This document shows positions 28,250 to 36,946 of a stretch of DNA of 64,000 nt, one piece after another. A model generated the notes under the pieces. It saw only the letters and a list, made by a program, of their open reading frames with translations, made no database searches and had not been told where the DNA came from. The position numbers were made by a program, and so were the translations under genes. The stretch's first letter is position 1. Every line of letters begins with the position of its first letter. Source of the stretch: Pseudarthrobacter phenanthrenivorans (lineage in GTDB: Bacteria; Actinomycetota; Actinomycetes; Actinomycetales; Micrococcaceae); assembly GCF_000813845.1 (NCBI RefSeq), contig NZ_JWTB01000011.1, positions 34,107 through 98,106 on the forward strand. The letters run 5' to 3'.

Positions 28250-29965
28250 ATGAGGAAACTGAACAGGATCGGCGGAGCTGCAGCCATCGCTGCTGCCCTG
28301 GCGCTGACGGCCTGCGGCGGTGGCGGTGCCAGTGGCCCCGAAACCGCAAAGGGACAGGAATCGGGAAGCGACCTGTCCAAGCTGATCAGCATCAACGAGA
28401 AGCCGGCCGCCGATCTGCAGCAGGGCGGCAAAGTCACCCTTCCGCTCGGCAACATCGGCCCGGACTTCAATGGGTTCTCCAACAACGGCAACAGTGCGGA
28501 CAACTCCGCCCTGCAGATCCCCATGAACCCTGTCGCCATGAACAGCGGCGGCATCGGCGGCTGCTGGAAGGTTGACTTCAAGGGCAAGGTCACGCCCAAC
28601 ACGGACTTCTGCGAGTCGGTGGACAGCGTGGTCAAGGACGGCAAGCAGACCATCACCATCAAGGTGAACCCCAAGGCCACCTACAACGACGGCACCCCCA
28701 TTGACGTCAAGGCCTTCCAGAACACGTGGAACATCCTCAAGAGCGCCGACGCCGGGTACGACATCGTGAGCTCGGGAGCCTACGAATTCGTTGACTCCGT
28801 TGAGGCCGGCAGCAGCGACAAGGAAGTCATCGTCAAGACTTCCCACCCGGTCTTCCCGGTGGATTCCCTCTTCTTTGGACTCATCCACCCCGCCGTCAAC
28901 ACACCCGAGATCTTCAACGAGGGCTTCAACGGCAACCTGCACCCCGAGTGGATGGCCGGTCCCTTCAAGCTGGACCAGTACGACACCGCAGCCAAGACCG
29001 TCACCATGGTGCCGAACGACAAGTGGTGGGGCCAGAAGCCGGTCCTGGCCAACGTGACCTTCCGCCAGCTTGAAACCAGCGCCCAGATCGCCGCGTTCAA
29101 GAACGGCGAGATTGATGCCATGTCCGCCAACACCATCTCGCTCTACAAGCAGCTGGACGGCACCAAGGACTCCGAGGTCCGCCGCGGCCAGCGCCTCTTC
29201 GCCGGCGGCCTCAACCTGAACGCCCAGCGCATCACAGACGTCAACGTCCGCAAGGCCATTTTCGCCGCCGTCGACCGTGAAGCCCTTCGCAAGGTCCGCT
29301 TCAACGGATTGAACTGGGAAGAGCCGAGCTCCGGCTCCATGATGCTCCTGCCGTTCTCGGACTACTACCAGGACAACTACCCGGTCAAGGAAACCGGTCC
29401 CGAGGCCGCCAAGAAGGTCCTCACCGACGCCGGCTACACGGCCAACGCCAACGGCATCATGGAGAAGGACGGCAAGCCCGCCGCCTTCAAGATCAGCAAC
29501 TTCGGTGACGATCCCACCACCCTGGCCGTGGCCCAGACCCTGCAGAAGCAGCTCCAGGCCGGCGGCATGGATGTGGGAATCGACCAGCGCGCCTCCGCCG
29601 ACTTCGGTAAGGTCCTGGGCAGCCGCGAGTTCGACCTGAGCATCTCCGGCTACACCGTTGGCCCCGACGCCACCGATGCCGTCAAGCAGTACTACGACTC
29701 CAAGGTCAACGAAAACAAGCTGGGCGACGCCGAGCTGGACAAGAAGATCGCCGACCTCGCTTCCATCGAGGACAACGCTGCCCGCAACAAGGCAGCCATG
29801 GACGTGGAGAAGGAGCACATGGCCAAGTACTACTCCATGGGCGTGGTCTTCAACGGACCGCAGATTTCCTTCGTCCGCACCGGCCTTGCCAACTACGGCC
29901 CGTCCCTGTTCAAGAGCACCTCGCAGGTTCCGGACTGGACCACCATCGGCTGGGAGAAGAAGTAA
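28250..29965 (+). CDS. Peptide-binding lipoprotein of the ABC importer (SBP family 5)
   Basis: 571 residues. Signal peptide with lipobox LALTAC, lipidated C22, then a Gly/Ser linker. The solute-binding family 5 fold is recognisable by YNDGTPIDVKAFQNTWNIL, KTVTMVPNDKWWGQKP and NVRKAIFAAVDREALRKV. It captures peptides outside the membrane and delivers them to the two permeases. It is last in the operon, 52 bases after the ATPase gene, and is followed by a canonical terminator. Confidence 0.93.
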   Translation: MRKLNRIGGAAAIAAALALTACGGGGASGPETAKGQESGSDLSKLISINEKPAADLQQGGKVTLPLGNIGPDFNGFSNNGNSADNSALQIPMNPVAMNSGGIGGCWKVDFKGKVTPNTDFCESVDSVVKDGKQTITIKVNPKATYNDGTPIDVKAFQNTWNILKSADAGYDIVSSGAYEFVDSVEAGSSDKEVIVKTSHPVFPVDSLFFGLIHPAVNTPEIFNEGFNGNLHPEWMAGPFKLDQYDTAAKTVTMVPNDKWWGQKPVLANVTFRQLETSAQIAAFKNGEIDAMSANTISLYKQLDGTKDSEVRRGQRLFAGGLNLNAQRITDVNVRKAIFAAVDREALRKVRFNGLNWEEPSSGSMMLLPFSDYYQDNYPVKETGPEAAKKVLTDAGYTANANGIMEKDGKPAAFKISNFGDDPTTLAVAQTLQKQLQAGGMDVGIDQRASADFGKVLGSREFDLSISGYTVGPDATDAVKQYYDSKVNENKLGDAELDKKIADLASIEDNAARNKAAMDVEKEHMAKYYSMGVVFNGPQISFVRTGLANYGPSLFKSTSQVPDWTTIGWEKK

Positions 29966-29993
29966 CACCACCACCGGCGGCCTGACCGCCACG

Positions 29994-30035
29994 AAACCGG
30001 CATCCCTGGCCATCAGGGATGCCGGTTTTTCGTTT
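29994..30035 (+). terminator. Canonical rho-independent terminator of the peptide ABC operon
   Basis: Perfect 15-base stem (29994-30008 with 30014-30028), 5-base loop and a T-rich end overlapping the stem, 28 bases after the binding-protein stop. Confidence 0.93.
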
Positions 30036-30083
30036 CTTCCGGTCCTTTCCGGACCGTGTTGAGCCGGGGGTAGCGTAGCTTCC

Positions 30084-31157
30084 ATGACCGGAACTGAACA
30101 GGACCCGCGGACCATCCGCACCGCCGTCGTGGGCTACGGGCTGGCGGGCAGCGTCTTCCACGCGCCGCTGCTGGCGGCCAACCCCAACTACTCCGTGGAC
30201 ATGGTTGCGACGTCCGACGCCGGGCGGCAGGCGGCTGCCTCATCCCGCCTTCCGGGGGCGGAGGTGGTGCGCGACGGCGCCGCAGTCCTCGGGCGGGCAA
30301 CGGACCTTGACCTGGTGGTCCTGGCCACGCCGCCGGCCACGCATTATCGGCTGGCCAAGGCTGCGCTGGAGGCAGGACTGGATGTGGTGGTGGACAAGCC
30401 GTTCACGGTCACCAGCGCCGAAGGGCGGGAGCTGGTGGACCTGGCGCGGCAGCTGGGCCGGGTACTCACCGTGTTCCATAACCGGCGGTGGGACGGGGAC
30501 TTCCTGACGCTGCGCAAGCTGCTGGCGGCCCAGGCGCTGGGCAGCGTCACGAGGTTCGAATCACGCTTTGAGCGCTGGTCCCCGGCCATCAGCAAGGCGT
30601 GGAAGGCGCGGGCCACGGCCGCCGACGGGGGCGGCGTCCTGTTCGATCTTGGCAGCCACCTGATCGACCAGGCTTTGCAGTTGTTCGGTCCGGCCACCGT
30701 GATGCACGCCGAACTGGCGGCTCACCGGTCCGACGAACGCGCTGACGATGACGTCTTCCTGGCGCTGCGGCACAAGTCCGGAGTGATCAGCCATCTGGCC
30801 ATGAACGTGCTCTGCCCGCAGGAGGCACCCCGATTCCGGGTGCTGGGCTCCATCGGCGGATTCACCAAGAACGGCGTGGACCCGCAGGAGCCGTACCTCG
30901 CGGCCGGCGGCAGCCCCCTGGACGGGGAGTACGGTGTCGAGGCGCCCGAATGGGCCGGCCTCCTGGGCCGCGACGGCCACCTGGACAGGCTCCCCACCGA
31001 ACGTGGCAGCTACCCGGAGTTCTACCGCATGCTGGCAGCCAAGATCCTCGACGGCGGAGCAGAGTCGTCGCTGCCCCTCCCCGTAGATCCCGGGGACGCG
31101 GTCGAGGTCCTGAGAATCATTGAGAGTGCAAGGGAAAAGGCCACGTTAGGGCCTTAA
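30084..31157 (+). CDS. Gfo/Idh/MocA-family NAD(P)-dependent oxidoreductase
   Basis: 357 residues. Rossmann domain first (TAVVGYGLAGSVFHAPLL), the family EKP-like motif as VVVDKPFTVTSAEG, then the mixed beta C-domain with GGGVLFDLGSHLIDQALQLFG, where the D-x-x-x-H pair is the usual catalytic region. It probably oxidises or reduces a sugar, inositol or related compound; the substrate is unknown and there is no sugar gene beside it. TAGCGT (30071-30076) stands 7 bases before the ATG, so it is likely leaderless and independent of the ABC operon. Confidence 0.88.
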   Translation: MTGTEQDPRTIRTAVVGYGLAGSVFHAPLLAANPNYSVDMVATSDAGRQAAASSRLPGAEVVRDGAAVLGRATDLDLVVLATPPATHYRLAKAALEAGLDVVVDKPFTVTSAEGRELVDLARQLGRVLTVFHNRRWDGDFLTLRKLLAAQALGSVTRFESRFERWSPAISKAWKARATAADGGGVLFDLGSHLIDQALQLFGPATVMHAELAAHRSDERADDDVFLALRHKSGVISHLAMNVLCPQEAPRFRVLGSIGGFTKNGVDPQEPYLAAGGSPLDGEYGVEAPEWAGLLGRDGHLDRLPTERGSYPEFYRMLAAKILDGGAESSLPLPVDPGDAVEVLRIIESAREKATLGP

Positions 31158-31231
31158 AGCCGGAACGGCAGCCATCCAGAAAGCGTGCGTCAAAGCGACG
31201 AAGGAGCAGCACGCGTTGGATGACTGCCGTT
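31152..31231. terminator. Bidirectional hairpin between Gfo/Idh gene and ald, with TTTAAGG on the ald side
   Basis: Stem of 8 + 6 base pairs with one mismatch (31164-31178 with 31217-31231), and an inner GCGTG/CACGC pairing. For the minus-strand ald transcript, TTTAAGG (31158-31152) follows the stem. Confidence 0.7.
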
Positions 31232-31247
31232 CAGGCGGCAACAGGGC

Positions 31248-32366
31248 CTAGGCCGAAACCAGTTCGTGCCAGTCCGCGACGAGGGGCAGGCCGTGGGCTT
31301 CGGACACGGAGTGGTGTGCCACGTGGCCGGCGGCGATGTTGAGCCCGGCAGCGAGGGCGGGGTCGCGGTCGAAGGCGGCCTTGACGCCCAGGTTGGCCAG
31401 GGACACCGCGTAGCGCAGGGTGACGTTGGTCAGCGCGTAGGTGGAGGTGTTGGGCACGGCGCCGGGCATGTTGGCAACGCAGTAGAAGATGGTGTTGTGC
31501 ACCTTATAGGTGGGCTCCTGGTGCGTGGTGGGGTGGGTGTCCTCGAAGCAGCCGCCCTGGTCCACCGCGATGTCCACCAGGACCGAGCCGGGCTTCATCC
31601 GGGCCACGAGATCGTTGGTGACCAGCTTGGGGGCCTTGGCGCCCGGGATCAGGACGGAGCCGATGACCAGGTCGGCGTCCACCACGGACTTTTCGATTTC
31701 GTACTTGTTGGAAGCGACCGTCTTCAGCCGGCCCTGGTATTGGGCGTCCAGTTCGCGCAGGCGGTTGATGTTGATGTCCATGATGGTGACGTCGGCGCCG
31801 AGGCCCAGGGCCATGGCTGCGGCGTTCGTCCCGGCAACACCGGCGCCCAGGACAACCACCTTGGCGGGGCGGACACCGGGCACGCCTCCCAGCAGGACGC
31901 CCTTGCCGCCGGCCGGCGCCATCAGGGAGGTGGCACCCACCTGGACGGACAGGCGCCCCGCGACCTCGGACATCGGGGCCAGCAGCGGCAGGGACCGGCC
32001 CTCCTGCACGGTTTCGTAGGCGATGGCGGTCACGCCGGAGTTGATGAGCTCCTTGGTCAGCTCCGGCTCGGCGGCCAGGTGCAGGTAGGTGAAGAGGATC
32101 AGGCCCTTGCGGAAGCGGTGGTACTCGGACTTGATGGGCTCCTTGACCTTCATGACCATGTCGGCACGGGCCCAGACGTCGTCCGCTTCGTTGACGATTT
32201 CGGCGCCTGCGATCGAGTATTCCTCGTCGGTAATACCTGATCCCAGCCCGGCGCCGCGCTCCACCAGGACGGTGTGCCCGTGGGTGAGGAACTCGTGGAC
32301 GCCGGCGGCGGTGATGGCCACGCGGAACTCGTTGTTCTTGATCTCTTTGGGGACGCCGATGATCAT
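31248..32366 (-). CDS. ald: Alanine dehydrogenase
   Basis: 372 residues from the ATG at 32366 (MIIGVPKEIKNNEFRVAI), the exact N-terminus typical of Ald; the upstream extension is not protein-like. NAD-binding GAGVAGTNAAAMALGLGADVTIMDIN and the substrate region VMKVKEPIKSEYHRFR are intact. It interconverts L-alanine with pyruvate and ammonia using NAD. The gene is divergent from a PucR-type regulator, as with adeR-controlled ald in Bacillus subtilis. Confidence 0.95.
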   Translation of the reverse strand: MIIGVPKEIKNNEFRVAITAAGVHEFLTHGHTVLVERGAGLGSGITDEEYSIAGAEIVNEADDVWARADMVMKVKEPIKSEYHRFRKGLILFTYLHLAAEPELTKELINSGVTAIAYETVQEGRSLPLLAPMSEVAGRLSVQVGATSLMAPAGGKGVLLGGVPGVRPAKVVVLGAGVAGTNAAAMALGLGADVTIMDININRLRELDAQYQGRLKTVASNKYEIEKSVVDADLVIGSVLIPGAKAPKLVTNDLVARMKPGSVLVDIAVDQGGCFEDTHPTTHQEPTYKVHNTIFYCVANMPGAVPNTSTYALTNVTLRYAVSLANLGVKAAFDRDPALAAGLNIAAGHVAHHSVSEAHGLPLVADWHELVSA

Positions 32367-32517
32367 CGTCTGCTCCAATGTAGGGGGCCGGTAGGCCGGA
32401 AAAGGGGAAGGAATTTCGTGTTTCAACGATAAATCCGGTTGTGAGCCAGCCGACATGAGCCGGCGTTCCTCCCTCCATGGAAGCCCCGGAATCACGCGGA
32501 TTTTCAGACTGCTACCT

Positions 32518-32551
32518 CGACAGGTGTCGTGCCCTGGGGCGTCAGGTGTCG
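32518..32551. promoter_or_regulatory. Repeated CAGGTGTCG element in the ald/PucR gap
   Basis: CAGGTGTCG occurs at 32521-32529 and 32543-32551, 22 bases apart (about two helix turns). The first copy is part of the perfect palindrome CGACAGGTGTCG (32518-32529). It lies just upstream of the PucR gene's TAGTGT -10 (32588-32593) and within the 233-base ald promoter region. Confidence 0.55.
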
Positions 32552-32599
32552 CCTCGTGTCCGTTCGTCCCGCGCTGCGCCGAGGCAGTAGTGTGGGCGC

Positions 32600-33820
32600 A
32601 TGCAGCAGCAGGGTGTGGAAGAGCTCGTCGAGCAGGTGGCGCAGAAGCTGGGGCGCGGCCTCTCGCTGGAGGATCTGGACGGCCTGCTGCTGGCCTACAG
32701 CTCCAACCAGTCCCACGCCGACCGGGTGCGGGTGAATTTCCTGTTGAGCAAGAAGGTTCCGGCGGATGTGAGCGCGTGGCAGCTCTCGCATGGGATTGCC
32801 ACCGCCGTGCGGCCGGTGGTGGTGCCCGCCAACCCGGACCTGGGCATGCTGGGCCGGGTATGTGTTCCGTTGATGGTGCGGGGCTTCCGGGTGGGGTACC
32901 TCTGGGTGCAGCAGGACTCGGCGGAGGAAAGCCCGACGGCGATCCTCACCCAGCTGCCGGCCGTCAGCCACGAGCTCGAGCTGCTGTCCGGGCTCCTGCT
33001 CGACTCCAACACGGCCGAATCCGAGTTCCGGCGGAGCCGGGAGCGCGAGTTCCTTTCGGCCTGCGCGGGTGAACCCAACGCCGTGGCGGCCGTCGCGGGC
33101 TGGAAGGAAGTCCAGGGCAGGGGGCCGTGGCAGATGGTCACGGTGCTGGACGCGGACGGCTGGGCAGGCGGCCCGGACCCCATCGCCTCCACCCTGATCC
33201 ACCGGTCAACGGCACTGCAGGCAACGGTGGGCATGGACGCTGCACTGTTCAGCGCCGGGACCGAAACCCACTCGGTGGTGCTGTTCCGGGATTCCACCGG
33301 AAGGGCCAACCATGCCCAGCTCCTGGTGCACTATCAGCTTGAGTTGGCCAAGCGCTCCGGCCGGCCCGTGCAGCGGATCATCCTTGGCATCAGCGAAGGC
33401 TTCGCCAAGACCCGCCAGCTCTCCGAGGCCTACCGCCAGTCGCGGGTGGCGGCGCAGGCGGCCGCGGTGGACCCGCAGCTCGGCGAGCTGGTGGACTGCC
33501 GGGCCACGGGCGTGTACCAGCTGCTCGCCTCAGCCGGGGGAGGGGTGGGGGCCTGGGCCGATTCGGGATCGGTGTACTTCCGCAAGCTTGAGGACCATGA
33601 CCGCAACGGCGAGCTGATCCCGGTCCTGGAACTGCTGTACGACAACGACGGATCGGTCCAGGATGTGGCCGGCAAGCTCCACCTGCACCGCAGCAGCATC
33701 TACAACCGGCTGGGCAGGATCCGGCAGCTGTTGGGTGTGGACCCGCTAAAGGGGATGCCCCGCCTGGAACTGCACGCTGCGCTCAAGATGCGCCGTTGGG
33801 CAGGGCGGCCGCGGATCTAG
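32600..33820 (+). CDS. PucR/CdaR-type transcriptional regulator, likely controlling ald
   Basis: 406 residues. A GAF-like N-terminal sensory half and a C-terminal helix-turn-helix of the PucR type (LYDNDGSVQDVAGKLHLHRSSIYNRLGRIRQLLGVDP) are visible. The ATG at 32600 is 6 bases after TAGTGT, so it is leaderless. B. subtilis AdeR, a PucR-family protein, activates ald; the divergent position here suggests the same job (inference from family and context). Its 3' end overlaps the convergent hydrolase gene by four bases. Confidence 0.88.
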   Translation: MQQQGVEELVEQVAQKLGRGLSLEDLDGLLLAYSSNQSHADRVRVNFLLSKKVPADVSAWQLSHGIATAVRPVVVPANPDLGMLGRVCVPLMVRGFRVGYLWVQQDSAEESPTAILTQLPAVSHELELLSGLLLDSNTAESEFRRSREREFLSACAGEPNAVAAVAGWKEVQGRGPWQMVTVLDADGWAGGPDPIASTLIHRSTALQATVGMDAALFSAGTETHSVVLFRDSTGRANHAQLLVHYQLELAKRSGRPVQRIILGISEGFAKTRQLSEAYRQSRVAAQAAAVDPQLGELVDCRATGVYQLLASAGGGVGAWADSGSVYFRKLEDHDRNGELIPVLELLYDNDGSVQDVAGKLHLHRSSIYNRLGRIRQLLGVDPLKGMPRLELHAALKMRRWAGRPRI

Positions 33821-34644
33821 GGCCGGGCGGACGGGTCCGCGGCGGCGAAGGACCTGATGGCATCCGCCACCGCGCCGGGGCGCAGGTGCTGGGCCACATG
33901 TCCGGCGCCCGGGATTTCCATCAAGGTCCCCTGCGATGCGGCCCGGGAGAGTCCCAGCGACCACTCCCGCCCTGCCACGGAGTCGTGGCTGCCGCGCAGG
34001 ACCAGTACGGGAACGTCGACGCCGGGCAGTCTCTTTTCGGTGGGGTAGGCCATCATCACGGGCAGTTCCGTGAAGTACCAGCGCGGCCCGCACCGGAAAT
34101 AGTCCGAGAACACGATCCAGTTGGAACTGGCGTTTTCCCGCAGGAGGGCGTCGAGGAACAGGGCCAGGGCCTGCCGCGGAACGTTGCGGTGCCGGGCATC
34201 CACCACCGGGCCCATGAGGACCAGTTTCTGCACCCGGGCCTGCGCATAGAGCGCGGCTTCGATGGCGAACTGAACGCCCATGGAGTGCCCCACCAGGATG
34301 TAGGAGCGGATGCCGCTGGCCTTCAGGGCCTGGGCGATGAACGCGCCGTAGTCCTCGACCGACAGCTGCCGCCCGGGCCGGGGCGTCCCTGCGAAGCCGG
34401 GCAGGTCGAGGGAATAGACGTGGGCGGTGCGGGCGAGGTCATGGTGCAGCCGCGCCAGGTAGCGGTGCGACACGCCGATGCCGTGGATCAGGATAAAGGC
34501 GGGTGCCTCGTCGATTGCCCCCGTGCCGCTGCCCGGCGGGGGTGTCCCGCCGGTCCAGAGGATCCGGCCGGTCAGCCCGTTGGCGTCCACGGCGGCGGCC
34601 TGAAGCTGCGGCTCTTTCCGGGACCGCCCGGGTCCGATCCGCAC
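33817..34644 (-). CDS. Alpha/beta hydrolase
   Basis: 275 residues. Oxyanion region ILIHGIGVSHRYLARLHHD, nucleophile elbow VGHSMGVQ, acid near LRGSHDSVAGREW and catalytic His in IPGAGHVAQH, so the triad is complete. The GTG start shares one base with the stop of the upstream HTH gene, so they form a coupled pair. The substrate is unknown; the short insertion with several Phe/Trp/Tyr residues forms a lid. It is convergent with and slightly overlaps the PucR gene. Confidence 0.87.
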   Translation of the reverse strand: MRIGPGRSRKEPQLQAAAVDANGLTGRILWTGGTPPPGSGTGAIDEAPAFILIHGIGVSHRYLARLHHDLARTAHVYSLDLPGFAGTPRPGRQLSVEDYGAFIAQALKASGIRSYILVGHSMGVQFAIEAALYAQARVQKLVLMGPVVDARHRNVPRQALALFLDALLRENASSNWIVFSDYFRCGPRWYFTELPVMMAYPTEKRLPGVDVPVLVLRGSHDSVAGREWSLGLSRAASQGTLMEIPGAGHVAQHLRPGAVADAIRSFAAADPSARP

Positions 34645-35057
34645 TATGCTCCCGCGCCGGCGTCGCCGTTGCCGGCGGCCTCCGCGGCGCGTTTCTGCTT
34701 CTGTGTCTCAAGCCAGGCCATGATGGCGGCCTGGCGGATCCGTCGGTGCGACCCCCGGTACTCCACGGGGATCTCGCCGCGGTCCGTCATGTTGCGCAGG
34801 TAGGTGTGCGAGATCCCGGCGAGCTCGGCGGCTTGGGAGGTGGTGAGCATCTCTTCCACGCTGCTGACCGTCACGGTTTCGCCTCGGCTAAGACGGGCCA
34901 GGAGATCCACGACGGCGTCCCTCGCCTGGGTGGGCAGGCGGTGGACGGTGCCGTCCACGAAGACGGTGATGTCCGTGCCGCCGGTGAGGGCACGCGCGAG
35001 GCTGAGGGCCTCGTCCTCGGGCAGGCCGGCCGTAACGCGGGGTGTTACCAATGCCAT
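34644..35057 (-). CDS. Excisionase/MerR-like helix-turn-helix protein, antitoxin-like
   Basis: 137 residues. The C-terminal half carries an excisionase-type helix-turn-helix (LTTSQAAELAGISHTYLRNMTDRGEIPVEYRGSHRRIR, quoted in parts: LTTSQAAELAGIS and HRRIRQAAI), and the N-terminal half a short helical domain with VDLLARLSRGETVTV. This two-part form is known from antitoxins paired with PIN-domain toxins, but no toxin gene follows. Instead it is coupled, by a one-base overlap, to an alpha/beta hydrolase. It may be an orphan antitoxin or a local DNA-binding regulator of that hydrolase. Confidence 0.75.
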   Translation of the reverse strand: MALVTPRVTAGLPEDEALSLARALTGGTDITVFVDGTVHRLPTQARDAVVDLLARLSRGETVTVSSVEEMLTTSQAAELAGISHTYLRNMTDRGEIPVEYRGSHRRIRQAAIMAWLETQKQKRAAEAAGNGDAGAGA

Positions 35058-35100
35058 GGAGGTAGCCTATCCCGCCCGCGCCGGCCTGCCCGGCAAGGCG

Positions 35101-36786
35101 TCAGAGGCCCAGTTCGTCCAGGACCGGCAGTTTCTCCCGCACCCAGGCCCGGGCTTCGGTGGCGCTCGGAGCGGACAGGGCCAGCTTGGCCAGTTCCTGC
35201 GCTTCCGAGAGGGTCACCGTCTTGAGTACTGCCGCCACGGCAGCGAGGGAACGCGCCGTCATGGACAGCGTGCTGACGCCAAGGCCGGTCAGGACGACGG
35301 CGAGGGCAGGGTCTGCCGCTGCCTCGCCGCAGACGCCCACCGGCTTGTTGTGCCCTTCCGCGCGGGATCCTTCCACCGTCAGCCCGACGAGCCGCAGGAC
35401 GGCCGGCTGCCAAGGGGTGTTCAGGTTGGCGAGCGGGCCGAGCTGGCGGTCCGCGGCCATGGCGTACTGGGTGAGGTCGTTGGTGCCCAGGCTGGCGAAG
35501 CTGACCTCGCGCAGGATGGCTTCGGCGGTGAGGGCCGCGGACGGGACCTCCACCATGACGCCGGGGGTCTTGATGCCGGCGTCCGCACACATCGATGCGA
35601 AGCGGGAGGCCTCCTCGGCGGTGGAGATCATGGGGGCCATCACCCAGACGTCAGCCTCGGACTGCTGCTGGGCCAGGGCGATGGCTTCCAGCTGCCGGTC
35701 CAGGACGCCGGGCGTGGTGAAGTCGGTGCGGTAGCCGCGGACACCAAGGGCCGGATTCGGCTCGGTGGAGTCCGTCAGGAAGGGCAGGGGCTTGTCCGCG
35801 CCCGCATCCAGCGTCCGGAGGACCACCTTCTTGCCGGGGAAGGCATCGAACACGCTCTTGTAGGCAGCAGCCTGCTCCTCCACGGAGGGCTCGGTGTCCC
35901 GCTCCAGGAAGCAGAACTCGGTGCGGAAGAGGCCCACGCCCTGGGCGCCCAGCTTCGCTGCCGCTTCGGCGTCCTTGCCGCCGCCCACGTTGGCGAGCAG
36001 GGGCACTTCGTGGCCGTCCGCCGTCGTGCCCGTGCCGTTGAACTTGGCCAGCAGCGACGCCGTGGCAGCCCAGGCCTCCGCTGTTGCCCGGAGGGAGTCA
36101 TCGGGAGCGGCCGTGATGAGGCCGGCCGCGCCGTCCACGTACACTTCGGTGCCGTCCGGGAGGTCATCGACGCCCACCGCGGCAACCACGGCGGGCAGGC
36201 CGAGGGACCTTGCAATGATGGCTGTGTGGGACTGCGGGCCGCCGCCGGCGGTGACCAGCGCCAGGACTTTGTTGGGGTCCAGCGTTGCCGTGTCAGCGGG
36301 CGCCAGGTCCTCCGCCACCAGGACGAATGGCGTGCTGGAGGCGGGGATGCCGGGGGCGGGGACGCCGCGGAGTTCGGCCACGATCCGGGCCCGGACGTCC
36401 AGGACATCGGTGGCGCGCTCGGCCATGTAGCCGCCCAGGTTGTGCAGCATCTCGGACACGGACGAACCGGACTCCCAGATGGCGCGTTCGGCAGAGGTTC
36501 CCCGGGCCACCAGTTTGGCCGCCCCCTTGATCAGCATGGTGTCCTTGGCCATCAGTGCCGTGGCTTCAAGGACGGCCTTGCCGTCGCCCGTGGCATGGGC
36601 GGCGCGGTCCTTCAGCTCGTCGTGCACGGCCTGCGCGGCGGCCTTCAGGGCTGCGGTGGCTTCCTCGGCGGTGGTGCCAGGGGCCAGCTGTTCGCCGGCG
36701 GGAGGCTCGCTGATCGGTTTGGGCATCTGGCGGATGGTGCCGATGACACGGCCTGGACTGACGCCTACTCCTGGGAAGTTCTGCAC
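35101..36786 (-). CDS. ptsI: Phosphoenolpyruvate-protein phosphotransferase (PTS enzyme I)
   Basis: 561 residues, usual EI length. Active-site H187 in GGGPQSHTAIIARS, PEP-binding domain motifs LFRTEFCFLERD and VMVEVPSAALTAEAILREVSFASLGTNDL, and a Cys in the VCGEAAADP loop. It takes phosphate from PEP and hands it to HPr for all PTS sugars. GTG start with GAGGA 6 bases upstream. It is divergent from the TetR-mtlA-mtlD block; HPr is not in this window. The 160-base gap holds regulatory sites for both directions. Confidence 0.95.
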   Translation of the reverse strand: MQNFPGVGVSPGRVIGTIRQMPKPISEPPAGEQLAPGTTAEEATAALKAAAQAVHDELKDRAAHATGDGKAVLEATALMAKDTMLIKGAAKLVARGTSAERAIWESGSSVSEMLHNLGGYMAERATDVLDVRARIVAELRGVPAPGIPASSTPFVLVAEDLAPADTATLDPNKVLALVTAGGGPQSHTAIIARSLGLPAVVAAVGVDDLPDGTEVYVDGAAGLITAAPDDSLRATAEAWAATASLLAKFNGTGTTADGHEVPLLANVGGGKDAEAAAKLGAQGVGLFRTEFCFLERDTEPSVEEQAAAYKSVFDAFPGKKVVLRTLDAGADKPLPFLTDSTEPNPALGVRGYRTDFTTPGVLDRQLEAIALAQQQSEADVWVMAPMISTAEEASRFASMCADAGIKTPGVMVEVPSAALTAEAILREVSFASLGTNDLTQYAMAADRQLGPLANLNTPWQPAVLRLVGLTVEGSRAEGHNKPVGVCGEAAADPALAVVLTGLGVSTLSMTARSLAAVAAVLKTVTLSEAQELAKLALSAPSATEARAWVREKLPVLDELGL

Positions 36787-36899
36787 TGAAGGTCCTCATT
36801 CTCTGCCGGTAGACAGGCCCGCCAAGTTCTCCGGCGCCATGCCGGGTCCGCCGGAGGACTGCTACGTCCGGGGCGGGAAACGTGCCTGAAAAAATTGTA

Positions 36900-36939
36900 T
36901 GTGATTCAGTTCATATAGCAACGCTATAGGTGCTAGGGT
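36900..36939. promoter_or_regulatory. CRP/GlxR-like site and TetR operator between ptsI and the mannitol genes
   Basis: TGTGA-TTCAGT-TCATA (36900-36915) matches the TGTGA-N6-TCACA core at 9 of 10 conserved bases. TATAGC-AAC-GCTATA (36914-36928) is a perfect repeat lying between the -35-like TTCATA (36910-36915) and the -10 TAGGGT (36934-36939) of the TetR gene. Confidence 0.65.
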
Positions 36940-36946
36940 AGCGGTT

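Noticed and set aside
31266..32240. A 324-residue Gly/Val-rich frame antisense to ald
   Set aside because: Composition typical of an antisense shadow, no start signal, and it lies fully inside a strongly conserved gene.
34644..35057. An integrated element, because of the excisionase-like HTH
   Set aside because: No integrase, attachment repeats or tRNA are near; this HTH form is common in ordinary regulators and antitoxins.
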